Shown here: positions 35,949-46,277 of the stretch, piece by piece
Numbering within the stretch: the first letter of the stretch is position 1
Layout: each line of letters starts with the position of its first letter
NCBI GenBank assembly: GCA_027924645.1
Contig: BSBN01000781.1
Span: 3,844,001 to 3,908,000 of the forward strand
DNA: 64,000 nucleotides
Origin: Cunninghamia lanceolata
Taxonomy: Eukaryota > Streptophyta > Pinopsida > Cupressales > Cupressaceae
Reading direction: 5' to 3'
The notes under the pieces: generated by a model
Told to the model about the DNA's origin: nothing
The model's input: only the letters and a program-made list of their open reading frames with translations
Databases searched by the model: none
Position numbers and translations under genes: made by a program

Positions 35949-36534
35949 TACTCCCCAAAAGAAAATAACTCATGTCCCATGAGTTAGGATATGGAAGTCT
36001 TCCACCTTTACACTTTGCCTGTGCAATGTTCTGCCCTGTTCCAGCTTTGCCTGCTGCTGTCTCTGGGCTGCTCCAAGACTGCTGAACTGTAACGTGCTTG
36101 CTGGCAAGTAAATTCTCATGCCTGTCAATGTAGGCTTTTCTCTCACATACCCTGTGTTTGTCAGGTTGCCTGACCAGAACCTCTTTCTGAACTGCCTCTT
36201 GAACTGCTGAAATGTTCAATTCTATCTTCCTGTCAATCTTTATAGGACAAGCAATAGTCCCAACTATGACAACATCCCTGTCATTCTTCTGAATTGATTG
36301 CTGTTTACCATCCTGTTTCTGAACCTGCTGCTGACCTCTGTCAGTCACAACTGAAACTTTCTTCAGCTTGTTGTCTTTAACAACTTCTTCCCCTGCAGTG
36401 TCCTGAACTGCCTTTATGCCTGCTCCTCTAGGCATCTGTACAAATTCCTTCTTTCCCATTAAAATGACTTTGGCTGCCTTTTGTGTTGCAGCTGCTTCCT
36501 GTAATGGCATCAACTTAATAGTCTTTCCATCCTT
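35911..36534 (-). pseudogene. TRGAG-1 post-protease C-terminal extension
   Basis: The gag-protease frame reaches a TAG at 36535-36537 and continues open for about 207 codons (KDGKTIKLMPLQEA... to 35911). Gypsy-3 has the equivalent segment KDGVRHKLKPLKE after its protease, so this is the ancestral continuation, not a new gene. It then becomes a Gln/Lys/Val-rich segment (QQQVQKQDGKQQSIQKNDRD) in place of pol, and ends within the LTR. No RT motif occurs. Whether the TAG is decay or is read through cannot be told from one copy. Confidence 0.7.
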
Positions 36535-38078
36535 CTAGATGGTGTAGGTATTAGCATACCCATCATACAGTACTCTTCTGTCAAATTGCCATGGTCTACC
36601 CAACAGTAGATGACAACATTCCATGGGCAAAATATCACACAAAATTCTATCCTGATATGCTCCAATCTGAAAATCTACATATGCCTGCTCAGAGACAAAA
36701 AGTGAATGCCTTTCACTCACCCAAGATGCCTTGTAAGGGTGTGGATGTGGAATCCTTTCCAAATGCAGTTTATCCACCATCTCCTGAGATACCATGTTGT
36801 CTGTTGAACCAGTATCAATGACAACCTTGCATAGTTTACCTTTGCTCTTGCATGTAGTCTTGAAAAGATCTCTTCTTTGCATCATATCCTTTGATGCCTG
36901 CAAACTAATTCTCCTTAACATCAATGATTCTCCACTCTCTGGATATCCAACATTATCAGCCTCCTGATCCTTTTGATAAATGTTTGGACTCTGCACACTT
37001 TTCTCTTCTTTCTCTTCTTGCACAAGTTGTACTCTCTTGTCACTAGTTCTATCATTTCTGGATGATGAACTTTTGTTTTCTGGACATTTGAAAGATGGAT
37101 GACCAAACTCACCACAGGTATAACATTTCCCTGAAAATGTAGTAGAACCTCTACCACCTCCAAATCTGCCTTTATTACCTTTCCATCCACCTCTGAAATC
37201 AGACTGTCCCTGTCCTTTATCAGTGTCTTCTGGACTCTCATTGGTTTGCCTTGTTCTATGGGCTGATCCTCTTCCTCTATTGTTTTGTTCTTGTTTTCTC
37301 TTCAACTTATCTTCCACTTTCAATGCCAACTGGAAACATTTCTGCACTGTATCTGGGTTATGCAGACTTAGATCATCCTGAATATTAAACTTCAATCCAT
37401 TAAGGTATCTGGCTACCTTTTCTTCTTCACTTTCTTTCACCTTTGTCTTCATACAGAGTTTCATGAACTCTTCTGTATATGAGCTGACATCTAGCTCCTT
37501 CTGCTTCAGGTTTTGCTTCCTCTTGTGTAACTGGATACTGTAATCCAAAGGAATATAAGCTTCCTTCACCAATTCCATCATCTTCTTCCATGTGGCAACT
37601 CTACGTTTTCCTTCCTGTACTCTGTCATCCTGGACAAAATTCCACCATGTCAAGGCAGCTTCTTTCATCTTTGACTGTGCTATCTTCACTCTCTGCTGTT
37701 CTGGTATCTCCTCTGTTACAAAGAAATTGTTCAGACAGTCTATCCATTCCATCACTGAATCAAGGTCCATCTTACCTGTAAACACTGGCAAATCCAGCTT
37801 CACATCCATGGTTCTCCTCTCCATGGCCTTGAGGGCGTTCAACAGTGGCCTCTGGTCTGCAGGAATGACCTCCTCGCTCCAATTAGGGATCTCTTCTTCT
37901 TCCCTATCATCTTCTCTACCAGAACCTACTCTGCTCCTCAACTTTGCTAACTCTCTTTCAACTCCTGATTCTGAGCCTTCACGGCCTTGCTTTCTGCAAT
38001 CTGTTTCTTCACCAGAACTGCCAACTCAGCGTTGGTCATCCTTGCTGGAACCTCAAATGTTCCTTCTTCGTCTGACAT
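36535..38078 (-). pseudogene. TRGAG-1 gag and aspartic protease (one frameshift)
   Basis: The likely start is the ATG at 38078 (MSDEEGTFEVPARMTNAEL), after which one base is lost near 37960 and the frame continues as the 468-codon ORF 37941-36535. Gag: FTGKMDLDSVMEWIDCLNNF, TWWNFVQDDRV, AYIPLDYSIQLHKRKQNLK and VARYLNGLKFNIQDDL. Then an Arg/Gly-rich linker, a CCHC knuckle (CYTCGEFGHPSFKC, about 37085-37127), and the protease with catalytic VVIDTGSTDNMVSQEM (about 36790-36835) followed by CDILPMECCHLLLGRPW. These blocks closely parallel Gypsy-3, so TRGAG-1 is probably a pol-less derivative of that clade. Gag would assemble particles and the protease mature them; replication needs a helper. Confidence 0.88.
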
Positions 38079-38110
38079 CCTGCTTATCTTTTCCAGAAGA
38101 TCCTAACCTT

Positions 38111-38123
38111 TGCTCTGATACCA
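38111..38123 (-). other. TRGAG-1 primer-binding site (initiator Met-tRNA)
   Basis: The minus strand reads TGGTATCAGAGCA, three bases inside the LTR end (GCATCA then TAG then TGG). Gypsy-3 has ...CCATCA, AG, then the same site, a further sign of relationship. Confidence 0.93.
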
Positions 38124-38126
38124 CTA

Positions 38127-39762
38127 TGATGCAGAGCGAAACGCAATGGAAGCTAACTAACAGGAAGGAGCTGCCAATAATACAAACAACCTGATAAAAA
38201 TGTCTATCGGCTCAGCATCATCATCATATTTCCTAGAAACACCAACAGCATCATCATATTTCGGTCGGGCACAATTATCCTCCTGCCGACTACTGTTCAC
38301 CTCCTCCGCCTGTCGCCTATCATCATCATCATGATAATCAACGGGCGCGAACATCCTCCGGTTGCACTGTTCATCAGGTGCCAAACACTAGCGGCATCAT
38401 CATGATATTCAATATCACCTTCGTCAGCAGGATATCCAAATATCCGGTTGCTCTCAATATCCTGATGACGACAACTTAACACCTTCCCTTCGATGCCCCG
38501 CTACCCGACGATACAAGCAACAGCATCATGATCTAATTTATCCGGTTGTCTTGGAACCTCGTGATGATGTTTCACAACTTTCTGCCGAGAGCCTTCGCCG
38601 ATACCTAAACCCTTAGCGACGACAGAATCAATATGCTTAGGGGGATATCTCAATATCCTGATGACGATGACGTCATATCCTGATGATGATGACGTCACAC
38701 ATCATCCTGATGAACTCTTCAATACTTAGACAAAAACTGAACTTTCACACCCGCATCTGTTAGCGATATGCGGATGATGAGCTTCTCCGAGAGATGATCC
38801 TGACTGTGATATATACACTGAGTATATATCCAACTCAAAACATCCTGATGCACTTGCAACTTGCAAACTTCAACAGCTTCACGACCCGATCCTGATGGCG
38901 ATGCATTCGCAGATGACGATGCGGCTTGTTCCAGCTGGAAATGCACATGCAGACTCCTGTGTATCCGTCCACTGCATGTAAACACTCAGAACCGCATAAG
39001 TTCACAAAAACAATGTGACGACTGGGCCGGATCACCTTCAAACCAAAGTCTAACAACTTATCTTTCTATACCTAGCACATGAGGATGCTAGGCTGATTCA
39101 CAGCATGCTCCTAACAGATCTCCTGAACAATGCAATGCATAAACAGAAAACACAAATGCAACCTAAGCTATAATACAGGACCATTCCACCGATTTGCAGG
39201 ATCAACCGGTGGAAGGGTTGAAAGTACCCATTAACTTGCAAACGGAAAGGAAATCAACACAGATACAACTGATACAACCAGATACTGCAAAAGATGAGAT
39301 CTTATTCAATTGAAATTCAAAAGTCCTGAATACAGATTCACAATGTCTGAACTGCTCTCAACTCAACACAACACCAATACATCTATCAACATCAATCTCA
39401 ATATCAATATGAACTGTATCTAAACCCTAACAGATCGAAGGTATATATAACAAATCCTTCGAGTACTACCAACTCACTTCCCAGCGGCTGGGAGAGAGGA
39501 CAGCTCAGACTACCTTATCCCGATCTCTAACTGCCTACACATACTCCTATGCTGATCTAATACATATCATCGGTCCAATGGACCTTATTACATGATAAAG
39601 TCAAACATTCTAAAAATAGACTACTGCCCTGTCATCATGCAGACAATTCACCTATATCCTGATCATGTTATCCTATATCCTGATCATGTACGTCATCATG
39701 CGGACCTATAACAAACTAACTGCCTCATGGAGGCCAGCTGTTAGGTAGGTGCCTCTGCACCA
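38127..39762 (-). repeat. TRGAG-1 right LTR (5' LTR), 1636 bp
   Basis: Near-identical to the left LTR, lacking one copy of a tandem GCGGCTGGGAG unit near 39480 that is present twice at 35655-35690. It ends TGCACCA before the AATTG duplication. Confidence 0.93.
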
Positions 39763-39767
39763 AATTG

Positions 39768-40185
39768 AGCTTACCAATAGCTACAGGAGTCTTTCACCAA
39801 AGATATAGTCGAAATGCTTTTCAAAATAGTAGAAGATATCTATAGATGGCTCAGATACAAAACCCTCATGTTGGTGGCTAGAGCTTGCGAAGCAAGTTTT
39901 GCAAAAGTGCAAAATGCAAAAATGAATGTAAAATTTGCTTTTTGTTTTAGGGTTTCATAACCCTGAGAAGCCCGATGGCTTTTCTTTTGCATTTTTGTAT
40001 TTCATTTGTATTCCTTTCTAATGAGCCCATGGTAAAGACTCAGTATCATGTGATGCCTAGGGAGTGTGCCATGAGGTGGCCATCAGATTTATTAAGACTT
40101 TGATAAAGTCTTTTATTTCTTTTTTGCACTTAAGTGAGCACTTCGGTGCCTTCTTTCTTCATACTTACTTTTCCTTGCACATATT
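39768..40185 (+). repeat. LARD-2 3' LTR, part 2
   Basis: This segment lies between TRGAG-1 and TRGAG-2 and has no copy elsewhere in the window, because it falls in the part deleted from the LARD-2 5' LTR. Assignment rests on position. It holds no ORF. Confidence 0.7.
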
Positions 40186-40435
40186 TGTTGGGTGAATATT
40201 TTTTCGTTTAGCTAACTAACGGCAAAATGGTTATATCAACCATAGTGTGATGAGATAAATCTCTCCTCTCAGCAAGGGGAGGTTCCCTTTTAACTATTAC
40301 AAACTTATTTACACTAAATACTAGCTTTGGGGGTGTGTTACATTCATCCTTTTCTCTTCTTTTAGAAAAGATATTTGCAATGTTTCACGGTAATATTCAA
40401 TAATGCTTGTACACTTAAACAATAATCAACAATAT

Positions 40436-40960
40436 TCTTGTAAGTTGAAGCACAAAGTCTTTCAACTTACTTCACAAAAAGATTCATGAACCAAGTGAAT
40501 AATCTCAAGTACAAAGTCTTCAAATTATCCCCAGAAAGATTTTAAAAGTAACCGTATCACTAGTTGGAGCACAAAGTCTGTCAACTAACAACATCACTAA
40601 TTCACATGAATGTGATTGAAAATCATAGCACAAAGTCTACAAGTTCTCAACACGATTCATATACAAAGTGAACAACTATAAGCTCAAAGTCTTTATAATC
40701 CTTCACTAAGAAACGCTTTCAACACACATAGATTCAAGGAAATAATATAACACAAAGTTTATATAACTTATCTTGAATGTCCTCCAATCATAATAACCAA
40801 GCACCACTTTATCCAATCAATCAACAAGAGAAATCAGCAAAAATGCCATATGTACATCCTCGCTCATACAAATTCGATTCAACACAAAGTTTGATATCAA
40901 AACTCGCCTTCTTTATTGATTGGAATTGATCATACAATTTGAACACAAATTCTCAACGTT
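40436..40960. repeat. periodic CACAAAGTCT hairpin array in the TRGAG-2 left LTR
   Basis: The core ACAAAGTCT, or a one- or two-base variant, recurs at 40451, 40511, 40570, 40629, 40683, 40751, 40883 and 40944, spaced about 54-68 bp with one double gap. Most cores are flanked by inverted arms that differ from unit to unit: GTAAGTTGAA/TTCAACTTAC at the first, TAGTTG/CAACTA at the third, ATATAA/TTATAT at the sixth. The other LTR has the same array at about 56875-57400. Confidence 0.8.
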
Positions 40961-41025
40961 GAGTCTCAATTTGGGTAGCACTTTGTTGCATAAGATTAAA
41001 GATATCTATTAGAATAGAGGCCCTC

Positions 41026-41035
41026 TTTATTTATA
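41026..41035 (-). promoter_or_regulatory. candidate TATA box, TRGAG-2 LTR
   Basis: The minus strand reads TATAAATAAA in a GC-flanked context (CCCTATAAATAAAGAGGG). It is repeated at 57461-57469 in the 5' LTR, which is the copy that would drive transcription. Confidence 0.6.
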
Positions 41036-41679
41036 GGGAGGAGCCTGGAGCAAAAATAGGAAATTTACAACTACTTTGACTTATTCAAAAATAGGAGTCC
41101 TTATTGATTTGGGACTTCCTAAGTTTTTACATGTAATTACATATGAGAAAAGTACATGTAAATATGTCTAAAACTAATTCAAAAGTACATATGAAAAATA
41201 GAAAATATACTAAGGCAAAGATCACATTTATCAACTCCCATCAACATCCTTCTTGAGAGAAATTTCCATCCATTGTTATCACCATTTGCATCTCTAGGCT
41301 GTCTGGTCCAAAAGTGTCCTTGGAAATGACACAAGTTCTTGTTAATAAAACTTTCACGAAGGTAGCAACCTTCACATGTTTACCCAGAACTACCTTGAGA
41401 ATGTCCAAGGTCAACTGTGTATCCGACAACTTATCTATAGGAGCCACTGAGAAAGCTTGATCTTCGAACTCCTTTGGATCATGTTATTGAATGCTTGTCT
41501 TTTCATTTGTGGAAAGAAACTTTTGGTCTCTTTGACTGGAAATTACAGTAGCAAGGGAGAATTGAGCATTTGCATGGGCTTTGAAGGGCTAAAGTGCGAT
41601 TAGAGCGAAAAATTGAGTGAAAATGGGCTAAAGTTAACAACTTGAAAAATTTCCCAGAGACAGAAAATTTTCAAGGAGT

Positions 41680-41965
41680 GAGTGCACAGGTGGCAAAAAT
41701 TGTTGCCCTTGCATATGGAGGAAATTGCTTTTGTGCACGAGCGGCAAAAATCACCGCCAGTGCATGTGACAAAGGACTTAACATGCATGGGTAGCAAAAA
41801 TCACTGCCAGTGCATATGACAAAGGGACCAACATGCACAGGCGGCAAAAATCATTGCCAGTGCATGTGACAAAAAGACTAACATGCACGGGCGGAAAAAA
41901 TCACCACCAATGCATATAAAGATGCAATGGAGGCAAAAATCACCACCAGTGCATATAACAAAAAA
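41680..41965. repeat. minisatellite, ~50-bp unit, six copies, left LTR of TRGAG-2
   Basis: The unit runs TGCACGGGCGGCAAAAATCA then CCGCCAGTGCATGTGACAAA and about 10 more bases. Copies start near 41683, 41733, 41784, 41834, 41884 and 41923. Each unit has a GGCGG...CCGCC inverted pair around an AAAAATCA spacer. Confidence 0.88.
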
Positions 41966-42187
41966 TTATTAACTCCTAAAAAGTGAAATTTTCAATTAGA
42001 CTTGTTTTGCAAAATTTAAGAAACTGACACAAGTTGACACTCGAAAGGATGTTCCAAGGCTAGGAGACCATGCACGAGGGAAATGCGATTCACCTTGTTT
42101 TACGTGTTTAGAGTTGTAGGCTACAAAATAGACAAATTTTGTAGGGGTCATCCTACAAATTGAGTGCAACTAAATTTGAGGATAACA

Positions 42188-42390
42188 TTTGGCTCTAACT
42201 GGGGAACTTCCTTTGATCATCCTTTGAAATGATCAAAGGGAGAAGAACTCCAGTCTCTTAGTGCCTTCATCCATCCATTGGGCTATAGAGTTAGGTGACA
42301 CAACAAAAAGACACAAAAACACAAAAATGACTAAAACAGAAAAAAGACACAAAAACTGTACAAAAATTCATGAACTTATCTATTGCTTCA
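42188..42390 (-). other. TRGAG-2 interior 3' end
   Basis: Short non-coding piece between the left LTR and TRGAG-3. It carries a perfect 11-bp stem hairpin, CCTTTGATCAT/ATGATCAAAGG, at 42210-42239 with an 8-nt loop. Its last five bases CTTCA are the left target duplication of TRGAG-3. Confidence 0.7.
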
Positions 42391-45300
42391 TGTTGGTCAT
42401 GATGTTAGTCATTCGCAAACATAGAATAAAAGTTACACAACAACCTTTACTCATCTTGAAAGATACGATGAATTCAAAGAATTCATGATCCCAAGTCTCC
42501 GTTGATTAGGTCTTAATCTACTGACGTTACTCAGTGGTTGATGTGCGTTGCTGTTTTCCATTCAGGGGCCTTACGTGTTTCTGCACTGTTCATCATCATC
42601 ATCTTCAAATATCCTGCTCTGGATGCTCGCTCTGCATAAGTCTCCAACAATTCTGCCTCTGCACTGTAAATTTAGTCAAATAATGTGCATACCGGCTGAT
42701 ATTTGCATGATTTCTACCATTATTTATGATTCCTTGCATGATATTTTCAATACTTTATGCATCTAACTCAAATATGCTAAGGATTTTCAGTTACCTACGG
42801 GGTTTCAGCATATTTCATTGTTTCTGCTTGTTATTTATCATGATTTGCAGTTATGGTGATGGATTAATGAAATTAAAAGAAGAAAAAGGGGGAAAGAATG
42901 AGATTCCCAAAACTACTGGACTTAGATCACTGATTCACATACAAGCTCCCATACTTGCAATGAAAAGAAGGAAAACTAGAAATCATACTTCACCAGGACA
43001 TTCCACAAATCCGCATGATCTAGTGCAAAGCTTCAAAGGAAAGTTGACAACAACATGTAATGAAATGAAAGCGCTTCCAGTTGAACACAGCATTCACCAG
43101 TACATATCCAGAAATCAACAGAAAGATTACGTAAAATTTACAATTAAGATGTAATCTGGAACTTCATCTTCATTCAGTATGCTTAAGAACAGGTACATTC
43201 ACAGTGATCTGAAGAAAGAACCTTGACATTTCAACAATTCTATCCTCATTAGTCTCAGTAATCCGATCTCCTAATTGATTCTACAGTAATTGACTCTTTG
43301 CGCCAGATGCGTCTGTGTATTCTAATGTATATCCTTTTCCCCCCCCTTTAATGACAAGCTCTGGCTCTTATATAGAACAACCGCCAAAAAATGGTTACAA
43401 CGATCCAAAGATCAGGATCCTCTCATAACAAACAACGGTCCAGATGAAAAGCACATGCTTCGTCAGTTGGCAAATGCACAGCTGGCACAGAATATTCCAG
43501 CATCTTCAACTTGATTCGGTCTCCAGCTGGCGAACATCATATTTGACAATATCCTCCTCATTTCTGGCTCATGTTGCCTCCATGCGCAACTCTGTAATGC
43601 TCAGCCCTCAGCAGCATCATGACTTCAATGTTCAGCTTCAGCAGCATCATAACTTCAATGTTCAGCTTCAGCAGCATCATCATGACTTCCTGCAAGTAAA
43701 CAGACAAATATTAAGTTCATCATCATCATGATAACAACAGGAATTAAAACATCTTATTAAACAAGCCTTCAAAAATGCGCAGCTACAGGCAATCGGGCTC
43801 CAAATTTCCATCGCTTCATGTTTTAGCCCATTTTCTTGTATATCGGGTTCAAAATATGATGATGATGATCTCACATTATACAAGGAAATAATCGCCTTTC
43901 AACCATCCTTAGAATCCGGCTTTGCATCATCATCATATTTGCATCGGCGTGACTACATATGATCAGGTTGACAATATCACCTTAGGCCGACGGCAACAGT
44001 TATACTGACGCCAAACATCATGAGGATGACCAACTATATGCCCTTTGTCTGGCCGCAGGATATCACGAAATATGATGCTCCCCCCCCCGAATGCTCTGAG
44101 GAAAAGCACATCAGGATGTTTTGTTTTTGCATATTCGGGAAAGAAAGACATCGTCATCATCATCATGATGAAGACAAACAGGAGGACTTGGAAAATGATC
44201 CTGCCGCTGAGGAATATCATGATGACGTCATCATCATCATCAGGCTTCGTTAAAATGCAAAGGGATGACGTCACCGTCATGTTTCGTTAAAACAGGGGAT
44301 AAATGGAATATCGGGTTCCCCCGAGGAAGATGATCGCGTGGATGAATGCAATATGACCCTTTTCGCGGCCAAAGTGATCCTCTTAAGAGATCCGGATGAT
44401 GAACATCATCATCATCATATCCGCATTGGGTGATTTAGAATATGATCCTGCTAAAAGTCCTGACGACGTCATCAGGATATCCGTGGCCTTCATTAATCTT
44501 CGAACATGACGCCATCGTCATCATCATATTGGCGAAATGGATCACGCCTTGGAAAATATCCTACCGAACTAGAAAGGTGATGGTGACGTCATCGTCATCA
44601 TCATATTTGCAAAAGGTTACTCTTGTCGGCAGGATGATACTACGAACTGTCGGGAAAGACTAACAAGATCATGATGATCTTGTTCAACAAGGTTTGGGAA
44701 AGGAAAATCATCCTCCGTTTCGAAAGATAAGGTGATCATCATGATCACGCAAAAGGAGGTCAGGAGGATATTAGGAAATGTCGGGTCCTGAAATATCATG
44801 ATGATGTTGATCACCAAGACTGTCGTGCGCGCGCAAATTATGCAGATGGCATATTTCTCTAAGTAAGGTGATATTATAATATCAGCATGATATTATAATA
44901 TCAGGTGATGTTGGAATATCATGATGCTCGCAATGTTTCCAAGGTTACTCGACGGGTAAAACACACTAGCACTTAAGATTGACGTCCGGATGTTTCGGGA
45001 CTGCATGATTTTTATCAGGTGATAGAGTAAGATCATGATGATGATCTTTGGCGATACAAAAGACCGCCTGACGGGAAAGGATTATTACGACTTAAACTTG
45101 ACGTCCGGATGTTTCGACCTCAGGATATTATCGGGGGGCTTTTCAAATATCATGATGATGATGCTCATACAGCAATTATCAGGTTTGACCAAAACTTTGA
45201 CTGCTTACAACTCCCTCATATGGACGAATTTTCAAGTGATGCAAAAGGCAAACCTGCATGGAATTTCAAGCTCTTTCTAACCATGAGGTCATAGAAACAA

Positions 45301-45479
45301 AATATGAACTTTGACAAACTAACCTCTTGATGATGACCTACCTCATCCTGACCTTCATGATGATGATGCACCTGACCTATTTTTACCAAACCGCCAGAAA
45401 CAGACAACACAAGCCAAAACAAAAGTTGGGTCCCTGTTTTGCCAAGTCAAAATGGGGCGTGTTGTGTAACCACACAACA
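42391..45479 (-). repeat. TRGAG-3 left LTR (3' LTR), 3089 bp
   Basis: Rich in ATCATCATC/GATGATG tracts. It carries TGACGTCA sites at 44223-44230, 44266-44273 and 44584-44591 plus a GACGTC core at 44465, two adjacent TGATATTATAATATCA palindromes (44869-44884 and 44888-44903), and near-perfect GATCAT-centred palindromes (44663-44683, 44732-44748). TGACGTCCGGATGTTTCG occurs twice (about 44980 and 45099). A minus-strand TATA box (CTATATAAG) lies at 43367-43375. Confidence 0.95.
42726..43154 (+). other. 142-codon antisense ORF in the TRGAG-3 LTR, possible captured exon
   Basis: The ORF is antisense to the element and is kept unchanged in the other LTR (51997-52425). From about 42853 the sequence looks exon-like: a TTTATCATGATTTGCAG acceptor-like site precedes SYGDGLMKLKEEKGGKNEIP, a Lys/Arg/His-rich stretch with an AMKRRKTRNHTSPGHS segment, and a stop at 43152. 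A second acceptor-like site, GGATTTTCAG, lies at about 42780-42789. I recognise no protein family. It may be chance: recent identity of the LTRs alone explains its conservation. Confidence 0.3.
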
Positions 45480-46277
45480 ACTTGCCACCAAAGAAAACAA
45501 CAAAATTCAAATAATTCAAGTGATATGATCATATTCATCTATAGAGTTCTAATTCTGTCTAAGTAAAATCATCATGATCTTTGAATGATAAAATTTCATT
45601 ATGGTGATAAAGCTAACAAAGGATCATGTGTGTGCAGATGATTAATTATCCTCATCTTGAAAGTAAGTTGAAAACATAAGTAACTGGTGTTAAACTACAT
45701 AGTTGGAGATCATCCCTCATAGCCAACCTGGATAGAGCCTTGCTGCCAGCAGGTGTCTATAACCCCGGCAAGGTTATCTATACAATCTCCCTAAGTAGAG
45801 CCCCACTGCCAGCAGGCGTCCATAGCCCCGGTAGAGTTACTTAGATGGCCTAAGTTTATCGTTTATATATTTTCCATTAAAATTTAAATTTGATATCATT
45901 ATGTCAGCTCATTTGTACAAGGTGTAGTCACTTGCAGCTTTAGGTTGGAGATTGTATTGGTAGCAAGGGAGTCCCTTTAGATTTTTCACTTAACACCTAT
46001 ACTTATATCTTCAACAAACCCAAGGCTGTTAGGTGTTTCATTGTGTTTGATTCACTTTGGACAAGAAAAAGTACCCTGATGAAAAGACATCATAAACCTG
46101 ATCATGAACACTTCTTAGAATGAATCATAACCTATATCTGAATCTGATCTCATCACTTGAATCCTAACAATTTAACTATTTTCTTAAGGTGACGAAGTGC
46201 ATCATCCTGACTTACCAGAACAAGGTCCCAACCAACAAAACAACAACAACAACAAGCAAACTGCCCAAACAACCAAC
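45480..46277 (-). other. TRGAG-3 interior 3' untranslated region
   Basis: Non-coding. A ~43-bp unit (TAGAGCC..., CTGCCAGCAGG, GTC, TATA/CATAG, CCCCGG) is present twice at about 45733-45775 and 45796-45838. A weak purine-rich run on the minus strand (GGTGGCAAGT) adjoins the LTR and could be the polypurine tract. Confidence 0.6.

Larger units (their letters stand above)
34299..39762 (-). mobile_element. TRGAG-1: non-autonomous Gypsy element with gag-protease only
   Basis: Two LTRs (34299-35948 and 38127-39762) flank 2178 bp. The whole is bounded by a perfect AATTG duplication (34294-34298 and 39763-39767). The minus strand carries an initiator-Met primer site and a gag-protease frame that ends inside the 3' LTR, leaving no space for reverse transcriptase or integrase. 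The LTRs differ at roughly 16 substitutions by eye plus an 18-bp indel of a duplicated GGCTGGGAG unit and a short TATA-region indel, so it is fairly young. Confidence 0.94.
40186..42187 (-). repeat. TRGAG-2 left LTR (3' LTR), about 2.0 kb
   Basis: Contains the hairpin array at 40436-40960, a minus-strand TATA box TATAAATAAA at 41026-41035, and a minisatellite of six ~50-bp units at 41680-41965. The right boundary is either CCTACA at 42157 or GATAACA at 42187. The second is preferred because both LTR copies still agree for seven bases beyond CCTACA. Confidence 0.85.

Noticed and set aside
38861..39082. 73-codon ORFs on both strands in the TRGAG-1 LTRs
   Set aside because: Mirror-image open frames in LTR sequence, with no domain and no start context.
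40436..40960. Regularly spaced short repeats resembling a CRISPR array
   Set aside because: They lie inside an LTR of a plant retroelement, are duplicated with it at 56875-57405, and the units drift with paired arms rather than having identical repeats and unrelated spacers. No cas genes are present.
44020..44290. Overlapping ORFs with His- and Asp-rich runs in both TRGAG-3 LTRs
   Set aside because: They arise from ATCATC/GATGAT tracts read in several frames on both strands; no consistent coding signal.
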